A program made the position numbers and the translations under genes. DNA of 64,000 bases from Bacteroidales bacterium (GTDB lineage Bacteria; Bacteroidota; Bacteroidia; Bacteroidales; UBA932). This document shows positions 30,830-39,863 of the stretch, in pieces (the first letter of the stretch is position 1; each line of letters starts with the position of its first letter). The stretch is from the NCBI GenBank assembly GCA_017447265.1, contig JAFSOA010000001.1, positions 310,001 to 374,000 of the forward strand, read 5' to 3'. The notes beneath the pieces are model-generated. The model worked only from the letters and a program-made list of their open reading frames with translations, searched no databases and had not been told where the DNA came from.

Positions 30830-31443
30830 TCCTGCAGCTGTCGCAAGGCCTGCTCCATCCGCGGTACAACCGGGGCGAAGTGGGTGCCTTCCGTCCAAGC
30901 GAAATAGGTTTTTACACCTTTTTCCGTCAGGATGTCGACGACTTCCTGTGTCTGGGCGGTGATGTCTTTCAACTGCGGATTCTTCCCTTCCGCCTCCTTG
31001 CGGCCCAGGGAGAAATAGGCGGCTTCCAGGGTGGGAGAGAAGCGCTGTGTCTGCAGCCACTGCGGGAAATCTGGATACCAGAATGAACCGGAAATGGCGG
31101 CCACGCGGGTGAAGAGGCTGCTGCGGGCTGCCGCCCATATGGCGAACAGGCCGGCGAGGGAAACGCCCAGCAGCCAACGCTCGTAAGGAACCAGGCCCTG
31201 TTTCTCTTCCAGTCCTGGAATCGTTTCGTTTTCGAGTTGACGGAGATAGGCTTCGGCCTGTCCGCCGAAAGGCTTGCCCTTTTTGAAGATCGGTGGTGCC
31301 GGCCACGGCGTCAGGTCGTTGTTCCAGTCCGCCTGCGGCAGCAGCACCATCTCCACGCCATACCTGGCCCCAGCCGCCTCCATCCACCGCTCCACCTCCG
31401 GCGCCTGTCCTTCCAGCATGGGTATGTAGCAAACGATAGGCAT
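30823..31443 (-). CDS. Putative alpha/beta-hydrolase esterase
   Basis: 206 residues, cytoplasmic by lack of a signal peptide. The nucleophile elbow GVSLAGLFA and a late His in GTHFAPV, with an Asp probably in between, fit the alpha/beta-hydrolase triad of the small putative-esterase group related to enterobactin and feruloyl esterases. The frame continues upstream to 31605, but that stretch overlaps the neighbouring gene and is low in complexity; the ATG at 31443 gives MPIVCYIPMLEGQ, a natural first strand. It begins 4 bp after the lipocalin-like gene, so the two are probably co-translated and may act on the same lipid or ester substrate. Confidence 0.75.
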   Translation of the reverse strand: MPIVCYIPMLEGQAPEVERWMEAAGARYGVEMVLLPQADWNNDLTPWPAPPIFKKGKPFGGQAEAYLRQLENETIPGLEEKQGLVPYERWLLGVSLAGLFAIWAAARSSLFTRVAAISGSFWYPDFPQWLQTQRFSPTLEAAYFSLGRKEAEGKNPQLKDITAQTQEVVDILTEKGVKTYFAWTEGTHFAPVVPRMEQALRQLQDQ

Positions 31444-31447
31444 TCTC

Positions 31448-32572
31448 TTAGACAGTTTGGTCGTAATCTCCGTACTCGCAGCCGACATTTTCTGCATGGA
31501 TGCGGTCGACGAGGCGGCCGTCCGGGTCGAAGAGCTGGACAGTGCCGACACCGTTACCGCCGTTCCAGAGACGTTTGTGGCGCTTGGCCCCGTCGGGGGA
31601 TTCATAGTTTACCAACAGCATGTCTTTTTTTTCGCAGGTGATGTCGGTCACCATCCGGCCGGAGTTGCTGCGTTGTTCCACGTGCCAGACAATCTGGGTG
31701 TCGGTCTCCCGGCAGTCAAACGATGTGCGGACGTGTGTCCAGGCCTTGGAGAAATTGAATTCATAAGGCTTGCCTTCGTACCAGAAGGCAGATAGCAGTT
31801 TGTGGGGCAACGCCAGGTGGCCGACCTTCGGCCGGCCGCCACCAATATCGAATACACTGTCAGTGAGCTTTTTGCCGCTCAGTTCGCTGGTCAGGTTGTT
31901 GGAAGAGAGCCATACCCATGGCGAGGTGAAATCTTTACCCCAGTTCTTGTCGGCATAACCATAGCAGTCCTCGGGACTGACCCGATATCGGCGGCCATTC
32001 CAGACCACTTCTCCGGTGAAGGCGGTTTTCATGCCCTCGGCATGCCAGAACATCTCGAAGGCTTCAGCGGTGCGAAAGACCTTGTCTGCACCGAAACCTA
32101 CGTTGAAAGCTACCTGTTTGTCAATCTGTAACTTCCAGGACATTTCGCCATTGTCGCACATCCATTCGGGATGTGTTTCCGCGTTTTCGATGCGTATGTG
32201 GCCGCGGGTCTCTGTTTCCGTCAGGAAGCAGTCATCCGCTTCCACGGAGAAGGGAACGCCCCAGTCGACCTTGATCTGTTTCCATCCCCAGAAACGGTGT
32301 AGTTGAGCCGCATCATCACCCCAACTGCCGGCCTTCACCATCAGATAGGAAGGCCTGCGGCCGGCTGCCTGGTTTTCGGGCAACTGCCCGAAAACGGGCG
32401 CCTCGCCGCCCAGGGAAGGGTTGCAGAGGAAGAATTCGATGAAAAATGGTTTTGCCGCACCGGTTTCGGCGTCGTAGCCCGTAAATGAATGCCACCACCA
32501 ATCATAGCCCCTGTGCCCTTGCGCCCCAAATAGCTGGCATGCATCTCTAGAGATATCGTGTTTGTTGAACAT
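31448..32572 (-). CDS. Tocopherol-cyclase/CrtC-like lipocalin-fold protein
   Basis: 374 residues, rich in Trp and Tyr, no signal peptide. The N-terminal GYDWWWHSFTGYDAETG and PFFIEFFLCNP segments and later YGYADKNWGKDFTSPWVWL resemble the double-lipocalin tocopherol cyclase and hydroxyneurosporene-synthase (CrtC) superfamily, whose members act on or carry hydrophobic isoprenoids. No plant-type tocopherol pathway is expected here, so the substrate is unknown. The ATG at 32572 is chosen over 32614 because GAACTTTG, close to a -7 box, lies at 32577-32584. It is paired with the esterase 4 bp downstream. The stretch looks less GC-rich than its surroundings and may have been acquired. Confidence 0.65.
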   Translation of the reverse strand: MFNKHDISRDACQLFGAQGHRGYDWWWHSFTGYDAETGAAKPFFIEFFLCNPSLGGEAPVFGQLPENQAAGRRPSYLMVKAGSWGDDAAQLHRFWGWKQIKVDWGVPFSVEADDCFLTETETRGHIRIENAETHPEWMCDNGEMSWKLQIDKQVAFNVGFGADKVFRTAEAFEMFWHAEGMKTAFTGEVVWNGRRYRVSPEDCYGYADKNWGKDFTSPWVWLSSNNLTSELSGKKLTDSVFDIGGGRPKVGHLALPHKLLSAFWYEGKPYEFNFSKAWTHVRTSFDCRETDTQIVWHVEQRSNSGRMVTDITCEKKDMLLVNYESPDGAKRHKRLWNGGNGVGTVQLFDPDGRLVDRIHAENVGCEYGDYDQTV

Positions 32573-32641
32573 ACTACAAAGTTCGGAAAAAACCTGCCTC
32601 GTTGTCTCTCGCATCGCAAACTGCTCTCCTCCGCTTTTCTG

Positions 32642-32752
32642 CGCTGCAACGGACGCAATTGTGTATTAGTGTTTTACGCGGATTGCTCACCATCGCCATA
32701 AAGGGGAGTAGTTTGCGCAATCTTCTGTCAGTCAATTGCGTCCGTTGCAGCG
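32642..32752. repeat. Intergenic inverted repeat with 20-bp perfect arms
   Basis: Arms CGCTGCAACGGACGCAATTG (32642-32661) and its exact reverse complement (32733-32752) flank about 71 bp. A second, looser pair is present: CGCAAACTGCTCTCC left of the arm at about 32615 and the complement of CGCAAACTACTCCCC inside at about 32704. It lies between divergent genes in a 260-bp gap (32573-32832), which otherwise holds only promoter-like sequence. It could be a MITE-like element or a structured leader. Confidence 0.65.
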
Positions 32753-32819
32753 CGGAAGGGAGGGGGGGGGATGGCAGGGGGCTCTGACAAAGAGATTTTG
32801 CGCTTTCGGGAATTGTGCG

Positions 32820-32827
32820 TACTTTTA
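32820..32827 (+). promoter_or_regulatory. Putative promoter of ogt
   Basis: TACTTTTA, one mismatch from TAnnTTTG, with a TTTG -33 element at 32797-32800 (19-bp spacing). It ends 5 nt before the ATG at 32833. Confidence 0.4.
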
Positions 32828-32832
32828 CAGAG

Positions 32833-33324
32833 ATGGAATACATGGGGCACTATGATTCGCCGCTAGGGGGTATGACGATGGTCAGTGACGGGCTGTCGCT
32901 GACCCAGTTGTCGTTTGACTGGCAGCCATCAGTGGGCGCCGGACCTGGCGGACAGGAAGTTCGTCCTTTGCCGGTCTTTGACGAAACGCGTCGCTGGCTG
33001 GACATCTACTTCGGCGGCAAGATTCCGATGTTTATACCAGCGCTGTCGCTACACGGCACACCCTTCCGACAGGCTGTGTGGGAGTTGCTTCTGACCATCC
33101 CTTACGGGCAGACAATGACTTATGGCGAGATCGCGGCCCGTATCGCCGGGCGGCGCGGCATGCAACGTATGTCTGCGCAAGCTGTTGGCGGCGCTGTCGG
33201 CAACAATCCCATCGCGATCATCGTGCCCTGCCACCGGGTCGTCGGCGCCGACGGCAGCCTGACCGGCTACGCCGCCGGTCTAGACAAAAAGCGCAGGCTG
33301 CTTCAATTGGAACAAATCATTTAG
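32833..33324 (+). CDS. ogt: Methylated-DNA-protein cysteine methyltransferase
   Basis: 163-residue suicide repair protein that transfers methyl groups from O6-methylguanine to its own cysteine. The acceptor is Cys133 in IIVPCHRVV, preceded by the helix-turn-helix segment YGQTMTYGEIAARI and the Asn hinge GNNPIAI. The N-terminal MEYMGHYDSPLGGM is a typical start; an upstream GTG at 32815 falls before the promoter-like box and is not used. Fusion to an Ada regulatory domain is absent. Next gene starts 5 bp downstream. Confidence 0.93.
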   Translation: MEYMGHYDSPLGGMTMVSDGLSLTQLSFDWQPSVGAGPGGQEVRPLPVFDETRRWLDIYFGGKIPMFIPALSLHGTPFRQAVWELLLTIPYGQTMTYGEIAARIAGRRGMQRMSAQAVGGAVGNNPIAIIVPCHRVVGADGSLTGYAAGLDKKRRLLQLEQII

Positions 33325-33329
33325 GTTAA

Positions 33330-33833
33330 ATGAAATCATTCAAAGACAGTGTAGGTTATCTGTTGGGACTGGTTATTTTCGTCCTGGGGATTCCCGCCGC
33401 GATGTGGTGGGTATCGGGCAGGCCGTGTCCGTATGTGCCGGAATCGGCCATTCGCTGTGCTGTGGCTATCGTGCTGGGTGTCATCGGGTTGGCGCTGAGC
33501 ATCTGGAGCATCGTCCATATGCGGCGGGTCGGCAAGGGCAACCCTTTCGACGCCTATGGCCACGAAGTGGCGCCCCGGACCAAGGAACTGATGACGGACG
33601 GCCCCTACCGGATCTGCCGCAACCCGATGCTGCTGGGCATCTACCTCTACGACATCGCCTGGCTCATCTACCTCTGGACCTGGTGGCCGCTGGCCGTCTT
33701 CCTCGTCCAGGCCATCCTGCTGACCCTGCAGGTCCGGAGCGAGGAAAAACGCCTTGAAAAAGACTTCGGCGAAGCCTACCTGCAATACAAGAAGCGGACG
33801 GGCCGCTACCTTCCTTTTCCGATTTGCCATTAA
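33330..33833 (+). CDS. Isoprenylcysteine/phospholipid methyltransferase-like membrane protein
   Basis: 167 residues with four to five membrane helices. The C-terminal half has the ICMT/PEMT family core: TDGPYRICRNPMLLGIYLY, in which the Arg-Asn-Pro motif helps bind S-adenosylmethionine, and EEKRLEKDFGEAYLQYKKRTGRYLP. Bacterial members methylate small or lipid substrates in the membrane, mostly unknown. It is 5 bp behind ogt and probably co-transcribed, although no functional link is evident. Confidence 0.85.
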   Translation: MKSFKDSVGYLLGLVIFVLGIPAAMWWVSGRPCPYVPESAIRCAVAIVLGVIGLALSIWSIVHMRRVGKGNPFDAYGHEVAPRTKELMTDGPYRICRNPMLLGIYLYDIAWLIYLWTWWPLAVFLVQAILLTLQVRSEEKRLEKDFGEAYLQYKKRTGRYLPFPICH

Positions 33834-33874
33834 CTTCCGCGCCGTTTTTGCGTCTCGTATGAAGAGACTGGTAG

Positions 33875-34375
33875 ATGACAAGGCAGGAATTCGGACATAT
33901 CTCAACGGAAATCCGGGGAAAACTCGTGGCGATGGCGCGACCATTCTGCCGCACGTCCGGCTTGTCCGAGGACCCGGAAGACCTTGTCCAGGAAGCGCTG
34001 GTGACACTTTGGGAACTGTCCGAAAAGGGCTATCCCATCCGCGACGCGGAGGCCCTGGCCGTCCGGCTGACCAAGAACATCTGCGTGAACCACTACCGGA
34101 AACGGAAACCGGTGTTCCAAGCGATGCCGGACTTCGAAACGGAAGGTGCGCCGCCCGCCCTGACACGGCTGGACGAAGAAGAAACGGAACAGATCCGGCA
34201 GGCACTCTACGGGAAACTGTCCCGGACCCAGCGCGAGTTGCTGACCTTGCGGAACGACTATGGCATGACGCTCGATGAAATCGCAGCCCATACGGGGCGC
34301 CCCAAAAACAGCATCAAGGTGACCCTTTCCACGGCCCGCCGCCAGATGCTCGAACAGCTGAAGAAGATCCGATGA
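33875..34375 (+). CDS. ECF-type RNA polymerase sigma factor
   Basis: 166 residues with sigma region 2 (DLVQEALVTLWELSEKG, then AVRLTKNICVNHYRK) and region 4 (LSRTQRELLTLRNDYGMTLDEIAAHTG, then KNSIKVTLSTARRQML). Regions 1 and 3 are absent, as in ECF factors. Its stop overlaps the start of a membrane protein gene (ATGA), the normal sigma/anti-sigma arrangement. It probably directs a small envelope-signal regulon; no TonB-dependent receptor of full size follows, which is unusual for Bacteroidetes ECF loci. Confidence 0.92.
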   Translation: MTRQEFGHISTEIRGKLVAMARPFCRTSGLSEDPEDLVQEALVTLWELSEKGYPIRDAEALAVRLTKNICVNHYRKRKPVFQAMPDFETEGAPPALTRLDEEETEQIRQALYGKLSRTQRELLTLRNDYGMTLDEIAAHTGRPKNSIKVTLSTARRQMLEQLKKIR

Positions 34376-34920
34376 ACATGAAAGAAAAACAGATACGAAG
34401 CGCATTGATCGAGAAATACCTCAATGCCGAAACCACGCCGGCCGAGGAGCAGCGGCTTCGCGACTGGTTCGCCCGGCACGAGCCGGACGAAGACGAAAGG
34501 GAAGCGGCCCTGCTGGTCGGCCTGGACGCTCCCTGCGCCAGCTGCCTGCCGGAACTGGACGAAACGGAGAAAGAATTCGACCGGATCGTGGCGGAAGGCC
34601 GGCCTGCCGCGCATCGCCGCGGCCGCCGTCTCGGCTGGGTCCTCAGCCTCGCCGCGGCCGCCGCTGTCGCCCTGTTTCTGCTTTTCCGCCCCCATGCCGC
34701 TCCGGAGAAGCCAATCAGCCCCGTAGCCATCGCCGAAGGCATCCAGCAGATCTTACTGCTGAACGCAGACGACATCGTCTCCGTCGAGGCGGTTCCTTCC
34801 GGTTCCAAAGCCATCCTGACTGCCCATATGAAAGACGGCAGCGCGTTTTCCTATATTCTGACATTCAATGAGGACGAAGGTACGACCTCCCTTCTTGCGT
34901 GCAACAACCCCACAGACTAA
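34372..34920 (+). CDS. Putative membrane anti-sigma factor
   Basis: 182 residues: an acidic N-terminal cytoplasmic domain (about 1-80, helical, with EKYLNAETTPAEEQRLRDWF as in FecR-type anti-sigma N-termini), one membrane helix (about 85-105, LGWVLSLAAAAAVALFLLF) and a short C-terminal periplasmic domain of about 75 residues. The periplasmic part is too short for a complete FecR domain. Overlap with the sigma gene supports the assignment. It would hold the sigma factor until a periplasmic signal arrives. Confidence 0.75.
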   Translation: MNMKEKQIRSALIEKYLNAETTPAEEQRLRDWFARHEPDEDEREAALLVGLDAPCASCLPELDETEKEFDRIVAEGRPAAHRRGRRLGWVLSLAAAAAVALFLLFRPHAAPEKPISPVAIAEGIQQILLLNADDIVSVEAVPSGSKAILTAHMKDGSAFSYILTFNEDEGTTSLLACNNPTD

Positions 34921-34926
34921 AGCATC

Positions 34927-35406
34927 ATGACCACTTTGTTCCTTACCGCCTTGTGCGCCTTCGCCCTCCAGGCCGGCATCGTTTCCGCCCCGGCCGATAC
35001 GCTGAACCGCTACATCATCGACAGCAAAGTCGTCGACGATTTCGACGGCTCCCAACTGGTGGGCGTGAAGGTCGAATCCTATTCGGTCGAAATCGTCTCA
35101 ATCGACGGCAAGGTCTTCCGCGTACACGACATCACCACCGACCGTAAGCCTGTGCCGAAACCCCTTGTCATCGTAGACGGCAAGCTTGCGAGCATGGACG
35201 ATCTCGAAATAATCGATCCTGCCTCCATCTCCAGGATTGATGTCTACAAGGCGAAGTCGGCCGAAGATAAATATACCGAATATGGGGATACTTCCGGAGG
35301 CGTCATCGTTATCGAATTGAGAGCACAAGGCAGCTATACTCCGTCAGAGAAAACACTCGGCAAGCGGATAACTCGCATCAACAGCATCCGCATTAAAAAG
35401 GAATAG
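34927..35406 (+). CDS. Small secreted protein with TonB-plug-like domain
   Basis: 159 residues with an N-terminal signal (MTTLFLTALCAFALQAGIVSA). The segment PLVIVDGKLASMDDLEIIDP followed by ISRIDVYKAKSA and GGVIVIEL closely follows the plug-domain core of SusC/RagA-type TonB-dependent receptors (a variable, an asserted identity, then a strand), but there is no beta-barrel. It lies 6 bp behind the anti-sigma gene. Such stand-alone mini-plugs occur in Bacteroidetes and could pass a signal to the anti-sigma periplasmic domain; that is inference. Confidence 0.72.
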   Translation: MTTLFLTALCAFALQAGIVSAPADTLNRYIIDSKVVDDFDGSQLVGVKVESYSVEIVSIDGKVFRVHDITTDRKPVPKPLVIVDGKLASMDDLEIIDPASISRIDVYKAKSAEDKYTEYGDTSGGVIVIELRAQGSYTPSEKTLGKRITRINSIRIKKE

Positions 35407-35420
35407 AAGCTGCTCTCCGA

Positions 35421-37766
35421 CTAGCGGCGGTGGAGGCGGGTGAGGCGTCCGTTGTGCCAGCGGATGTCGACCGTTTCGCCGGTGCGGGTCCGCAGGCCTT
35501 TGACAGCGCCCGAAGGCCAGGCGGCCGGCAGGGCGGGCAAGGCCATGACGGTGTCGGGCGTAGATTGAAGGAGCATCTCCACGACGCCGGCCGTTCCCCC
35601 GAAGTTGCCGTCGATCTGGAAAGGCGCGTGCGCGTCGAGCAGATTGGGATAGGTGCCGCCGCCTCGCCGGGCGTCCTCCCCGCGGTATCCATCGGGACTG
35701 ACGTAGCGCAGCAGGCGCCGGTACATGCGGTAGGCGCTCTCCGCGTCGCCCAGCCTCGCATAGAGATTGACCCGCCAGCCGCAGCTCCAGCCGGTCGTCT
35801 CAAATCCTTTGCTCTCCAGGGAACGCAAGGCCGCTTTTCCGAAATCCGAATCGGGCGCGACGGAATGGCCGGGATACACGCCGAACAGATGGGACTGGTG
35901 CCGGTGCTTCGGATCCTCGTCCGCCCAGTCGTAGTACCATTCCTGCAGCCGGCCGTCTGCGCCGATGTGGTAGGGTCGCAGCCGGTCGACGGCATCGCGG
36001 GCTTGTGCTGCGAACGCCGCATCGCCAAGCACTTCGGCCGCGGCGGCCGCATCGTTCAGGCACTCGCGGATCATGGCCAGGTCGGCCGTTGCCCCGTAGA
36101 GCGTAGCGCCATGAAAGCCGGTGCCGGTGACGTACCGGTTTTCGGGAGAAGTGGCGGGTGACGTAATCAGTTCCCCGTCTTTTTCAACGAGCCAGCCGAG
36201 GCAGAACAGTGCGGCGCCTTTCAGGACCGGATAATCCCTTTTCAGGCGTTCCCGGTCGCGTGTGAACAGATAGTGCTCCCAGAGGTGGGTCGACAGCCAG
36301 GCGCCGCCCATCGGCCAGTTGGCCCAGCTGGGGTCGCCGGTGCCCAGGCCCACGGGCGAGGTCATCGCCCAGAGGTCGGAATTGTGACCGGCCGCCCAGC
36401 CTTCGTGGACACCATAGTAGCCGATGGCCGTGCCACGGCCACCCTGCGCGAGATTCCGGATGAAGTCGAGCAGGGCTTCGTGCATCTCGGGCAGCGCAGC
36501 GGTCTCGGCGGGCCAGTAATTCTCTTCCAGGTTGATGTTGAGGGTATAGTTGCTGCTCCACGGCGGATCCATGTGCTCATTCCAGAGCCCCTGCAGATTG
36601 GCGGGGACGCCCGCTGTCCGGGAGGAACTGATGAGCAGGTAGCGTCCGTATTGGAAATACAGTGCTTCCAGTTCCGGGTTCGCTTCGTCCAGGTCAGCAT
36701 AACGCTGCAGCTGGACATCGGTCGGCAGGGCCTTGACGGCCGGGTCGGTCTTGCCCAGGTCGAGGGAGACCCGGTCGAAGTATGGCCGGTAATCGGCGAT
36801 ATGGGCCCGGCGCAGCGCCGCAAAAGGCTGCGCGGCTGCAGACGCCGCCTGCTTTTCCGCCAGCGCCTGATAAGGCTTTCCTTCCTGGACGGGATCGCGG
36901 TCGAAACCGTTGAAAGAGGTGGCGTTGACCAGCCTGACGACGGTTTCCTTCGCGCCCCGGACCACCAGGCCTTCCCCGGTGGCTGTTGTCGTACCGTCGG
37001 TTTCGACCGAAGCGATGGTCCGGAAATGGATGCCCCGCCCGGGGTCATACGCGTGCCGTTCGCCAGCGACACCGTAGTAGTTCGGGTAGGCGTGCCAGGC
37101 TACATAGCCGTCGGCTACGATGCGCCCGTCTGCCACCGAGAGGGTGTGGGGGTGCGGAATCGCCAGGCGCAGCGTTTCGTCGGAAGGGACTTCACTGGAG
37201 AAACGGATCACGAGCGCGGAGTCCGGGGCTGTAACGAAATACTCGGCCTGGAACAGCCGGCCGTTCCGCCGGTAACTGACCCGTGCCGTTGCCGTGGAAA
37301 GATCCAACGCTCGCTGATAAGCCGTAACGTCACCGGCCGGATGGCCGATCCACAGGGTTCCAAGCGGCTGATAGCTCTCGCTGAAATGCCCTTGCAGATG
37401 CCGCTGCAGCGTTTCGGCGCGAGGATAGTCTTCCGCGTCGAGGGCGGCCCGTATCTGCGGGACAAAAGTTGCGGCCTCTCCCCAGGATGTCGCGTCGGGG
37501 CACGCGAGCAGGTCGACATGCCGTGGTCCCCGGTCCGGTTCTCCGGTCCAGAGGGTAATGTCGTTGAGGGAGATGCGTTCTTCGGAAGTGCCTCCGTAAA
37601 CCATGGCGCCGAGCCGGCCGTTCCCCAGGGGCAGGGCCTCCTCGAAATAAGTGGCTGGCGTGTTGTAGTGCAGCCTTAGATCCGGTCCGGCCTGCGTGCA
37701 GCCGGCCAGGGCGGCGCAGATGCCGGGCAGCAGGAGCAGCCAGTATTTGAGTCGGGTAATCATCAT
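35421..37766 (-). CDS. GH95 family alpha-L-fucosidase/galactosidase, lipoprotein
   Basis: 781-residue glycoside hydrolase of family 95, which removes alpha-1,2-linked L-fucose (some members L-galactose) by inversion. The N-terminus ends its signal with LAGC, so the enzyme is a lipoprotein. Catalytic residues line up with those of Bifidobacterium AfcA: Asn410 and Asn412 in [11 protein letters not shown], Glu542 in TSPENRY and Asp719 in QIDGNFGG. It has the N-terminal beta-supersandwich starting [15 protein letters not shown], the (alpha/alpha)6 barrel and a C-terminal beta domain, full length for the family. A -7 box sits 7 nt upstream of the ATG. Likely substrate is host mucin or plant xyloglucan fucose. 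Confidence 0.94.
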   Translation of the reverse strand: MMITRLKYWLLLLPGICAALAGCTQAGPDLRLHYNTPATYFEEALPLGNGRLGAMVYGGTSEERISLNDITLWTGEPDRGPRHVDLLACPDATSWGEAATFVPQIRAALDAEDYPRAETLQRHLQGHFSESYQPLGTLWIGHPAGDVTAYQRALDLSTATARVSYRRNGRLFQAEYFVTAPDSALVIRFSSEVPSDETLRLAIPHPHTLSVADGRIVADGYVAWHAYPNYYGVAGERHAYDPGRGIHFRTIASVETDGTTTATGEGLVVRGAKETVVRLVNATSFNGFDRDPVQEGKPYQALAEKQAASAAAQPFAALRRAHIADYRPYFDRVSLDLGKTDPAVKALPTDVQLQRYADLDEANPELEALYFQYGRYLLISSSRTAGVPANLQGLWNEHMDPPWSSNYTLNINLEENYWPAETAALPEMHEALLDFIRNLAQGGRGTAIGYYGVHEGWAAGHNSDLWAMTSPVGLGTGDPSWANWPMGGAWLSTHLWEHYLFTRDRERLKRDYPVLKGAALFCLGWLVEKDGELITSPATSPENRYVTGTGFHGATLYGATADLAMIRECLNDAAAAAEVLGDAAFAAQARDAVDRLRPYHIGADGRLQEWYYDWADEDPKHRHQSHLFGVYPGHSVAPDSDFGKAALRSLESKGFETTGWSCGWRVNLYARLGDAESAYRMYRRLLRYVSPDGYRGEDARRGGGTYPNLLDAHAPFQIDGNFGGTAGVVEMLLQSTPDTVMALPALPAAWPSGAVKGLRTRTGETVDIRWHNGRLTRLHRR

Positions 37767-37773
37767 GTTCCTG

Positions 37774-37781
37774 CAAAGTTA
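37774..37781 (-). promoter_or_regulatory. -7 box of the GH95 gene
   Basis: TAACTTTG on the minus strand, ending 7 nt before the ATG at 37766; it pairs head-on with the dsbD box at a distance of 12 bp. Confidence 0.5.
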
Positions 37782-37793
37782 TAATATCTTTTG

Positions 37794-37801
37794 TATCTTT
37801 G
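37794..37801 (+). promoter_or_regulatory. -7 box of the dsbD gene
   Basis: TATCTTTG on the plus strand, 35 nt before the dsbD ATG at 37837. It lies inside a longer open frame, which supports the downstream start. Confidence 0.55.
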
Positions 37802-37836
37802 CACGAATGTGGGGTCCACTCCATGAAATCTGTCCT

Positions 37837-39855
37837 ATGAAACATCGCATCCTTTCCCTCTTGATCCTGCTGCTGGCCGTACCGGCCTTCGCGCAGCAGC
37901 AACCCGTATCCTGGAAGGCGGAAGCCGTCCGGGTGGAAGGCAATACCTATGAAATCCGCGCCACCGGCACGATGTCCGGCACCTGGCATATCTATGACCT
38001 GACCGACTATGGCTCCAGCGGCCCCAACGGAACGGTCTTTACGGTGGAGGCCGGTGACAAGGTCAAACTGGTCGGCGACCCGTATATCGCTTCGGAAGTG
38101 CACAAAGGTTTCGACGAAATTTTCGGTATCGAGATCGGCACCTGTGAAAGTCCGGTGGTCGTCTGCCAGCAGGTCGAACTGCTGCAGGGCCAGGCCGTGA
38201 CGGTTTCGGTGACTGTAGAATGGCAGGCCTGCAACGACGAAAACTGCATCCCGCCGGACGAAGAAACTCTAAGCGTGACCCTGCCGGCCGGTGAAGGGCT
38301 GTCCGCCGCTTCCGGGAATGACCCGGCCGGAGCGGACGCTGCCGACAGCCTGCCGTCCGGGGAGCGCAAGTCCCTTTGGGGCCTGATTCTCGAGGCGATT
38401 GCCTGGGGTTTCGTGGCGCTGCTGACGCCGTGCGTGTTCCCGATGATCCCAATGACGGTAAGCTTCTTCCTGAAGCAGAACCAGGCCGGGGAAGGAGAGG
38501 AGAAGAAGAAAGGCCGCGGCAAATGGCTGGCCACCATCTTCGGCCTCTCGATCGTGGCGCTCTACACCCTTCCCATCGCCATCATCATCCTGATTACCTA
38601 TTTCGCCGGCGGTGCCACCGTCACGGCCGACATCTTCAACTGGCTGGCCACGCACTGGCTGCCGAATATCATCTTCTTCTTGATCTTCATGCTCTTTGCG
38701 GCCTCTTTCTTCGGCGCGTTCGAGATCACGCTGCCCAACTCCTGGCTCAACAGGTCGGACTCCCACTCCAACCAGGGCGGCCTGATCGGTGTCTTCTTCG
38801 TGGCGCTGACCCTCGTGCTGGTCTCGTTCTCCTGCACGGGTCCGATCGTGGGTTCGGTGCTCATCAAGAGCACGCAGGGCCAGTTCTGGGAGCCGATCAT
38901 CACGATGCTGGCCTTCTCCGTCGCCTTCGCCCTGCCCTTCACCCTGCTGGCTTTCGCCCCGAGCCTCATGGACAAACTTCCGAAGTCGGGCGGCTGGCTC
39001 AACAGCGTCAAGGTGGTGCTGGGTTTCATCGAGGTGGCCCTGGGCTTCAAGTTCCTGAGTGTGGCGGACCAGACCTACCACTGGGGTCTGCTCGACCGGG
39101 AAGTGTATCTCGCGATCTGGATCGTGGTCTTTACCCTGCTGGGCCTGTATCTGCTGGGCAAGATCCGCTTCGAGAACGACGCGCCTGTGACGCACCTGAA
39201 ACTGTTCCGCCTGATCCTGGTCATCATCGACTTCACGTTCGTGGTCTACATGATTCCGGGCATGTGGGGTGCGCCGCTGAAGGCCCTCTCGGGCTATCTG
39301 CCGCCCATCACTACGCAAGACTTCGTGCTTGACCCGGCCCAGCAACGAGGGGGCGGGACGACCTATGTGGTCGGCCAGGCCGCTGACGACGGACTTCCCG
39401 CCGACCGCAAATACGCTGATTTCCTGCACCTGCCCTATGGCATTCCGGCTTTCTTCGACTATGACGAGGCCCGTGCCTACGCCATCCGGACCGGCAAGCC
39501 CCTGCTGATCGATTTCACCGGCCACGGCTGCGTCAACTGCCGGGAGATGGAATCGCGCGTTTGGAGCGATCCCCGGGTGTTGAAGCTCATGAAGGAAGAC
39601 TATGTGGTCTGCTCGCTCTATGGCGACGACAAGACCATCCTCGACAAACAGTATTGGGTGACGACCGACAAGGGGAAAGTGCTCAAGAGCCTGGGCAAGA
39701 TCAACTCCTATTTCGTGATGCAGCGCTACCAGGTGAACGCGCAGCCGTACTACGCCATCATCGACCCGGTGACGGAAACGCACAAGGTGCCTTCCCGCAG
39801 CTACAACCTCGACGTCGACGCTTACGTAAAGTTCCTCGAGAAAGGACTCGAATAA
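37837..39855 (+). CDS. dsbD: Thiol:disulfide interchange protein DsbD
   Basis: 672-residue inner-membrane electron conduit that moves reducing power from cytoplasmic thioredoxin to periplasmic thiol proteins. Signal peptide MKHRILSLLILLLAVPAFAQ, N-terminal DsbD-alpha-like domain (about 20-150, Cys residues around CEACNDENC-like QACNDENCIPPDEE), eight-helix core with LLTPCVFPMIPMTVSFF and FSCTGPIVGS, and a C-terminal thioredoxin domain with redox pair Cys565-Cys568 in GHGCVNCREM. The frame is open from 37696, but the promoter box and signal peptide fix the start at 37837. It could serve the TlpA-like protein encoded at 8807-9910. Confidence 0.93.
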   Translation: MKHRILSLLILLLAVPAFAQQQPVSWKAEAVRVEGNTYEIRATGTMSGTWHIYDLTDYGSSGPNGTVFTVEAGDKVKLVGDPYIASEVHKGFDEIFGIEIGTCESPVVVCQQVELLQGQAVTVSVTVEWQACNDENCIPPDEETLSVTLPAGEGLSAASGNDPAGADAADSLPSGERKSLWGLILEAIAWGFVALLTPCVFPMIPMTVSFFLKQNQAGEGEEKKKGRGKWLATIFGLSIVALYTLPIAIIILITYFAGGATVTADIFNWLATHWLPNIIFFLIFMLFAASFFGAFEITLPNSWLNRSDSHSNQGGLIGVFFVALTLVLVSFSCTGPIVGSVLIKSTQGQFWEPIITMLAFSVAFALPFTLLAFAPSLMDKLPKSGGWLNSVKVVLGFIEVALGFKFLSVADQTYHWGLLDREVYLAIWIVVFTLLGLYLLGKIRFENDAPVTHLKLFRLILVIIDFTFVVYMIPGMWGAPLKALSGYLPPITTQDFVLDPAQQRGGGTTYVVGQAADDGLPADRKYADFLHLPYGIPAFFDYDEARAYAIRTGKPLLIDFTGHGCVNCREMESRVWSDPRVLKLMKEDYVVCSLYGDDKTILDKQYWVTTDKGKVLKSLGKINSYFVMQRYQVNAQPYYAIIDPVTETHKVPSRSYNLDVDAYVKFLEKGLE

Positions 39856-39863
39856 AGTCGGCT

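Noticed and set aside
32574..32843. Short open frames on both strands across the 32.6-32.8 kb inverted repeat
   Set aside because: Both read the same repeat arms from opposite sides (ALQRTQL on each) and have no start context or homology; explained by the repeat.
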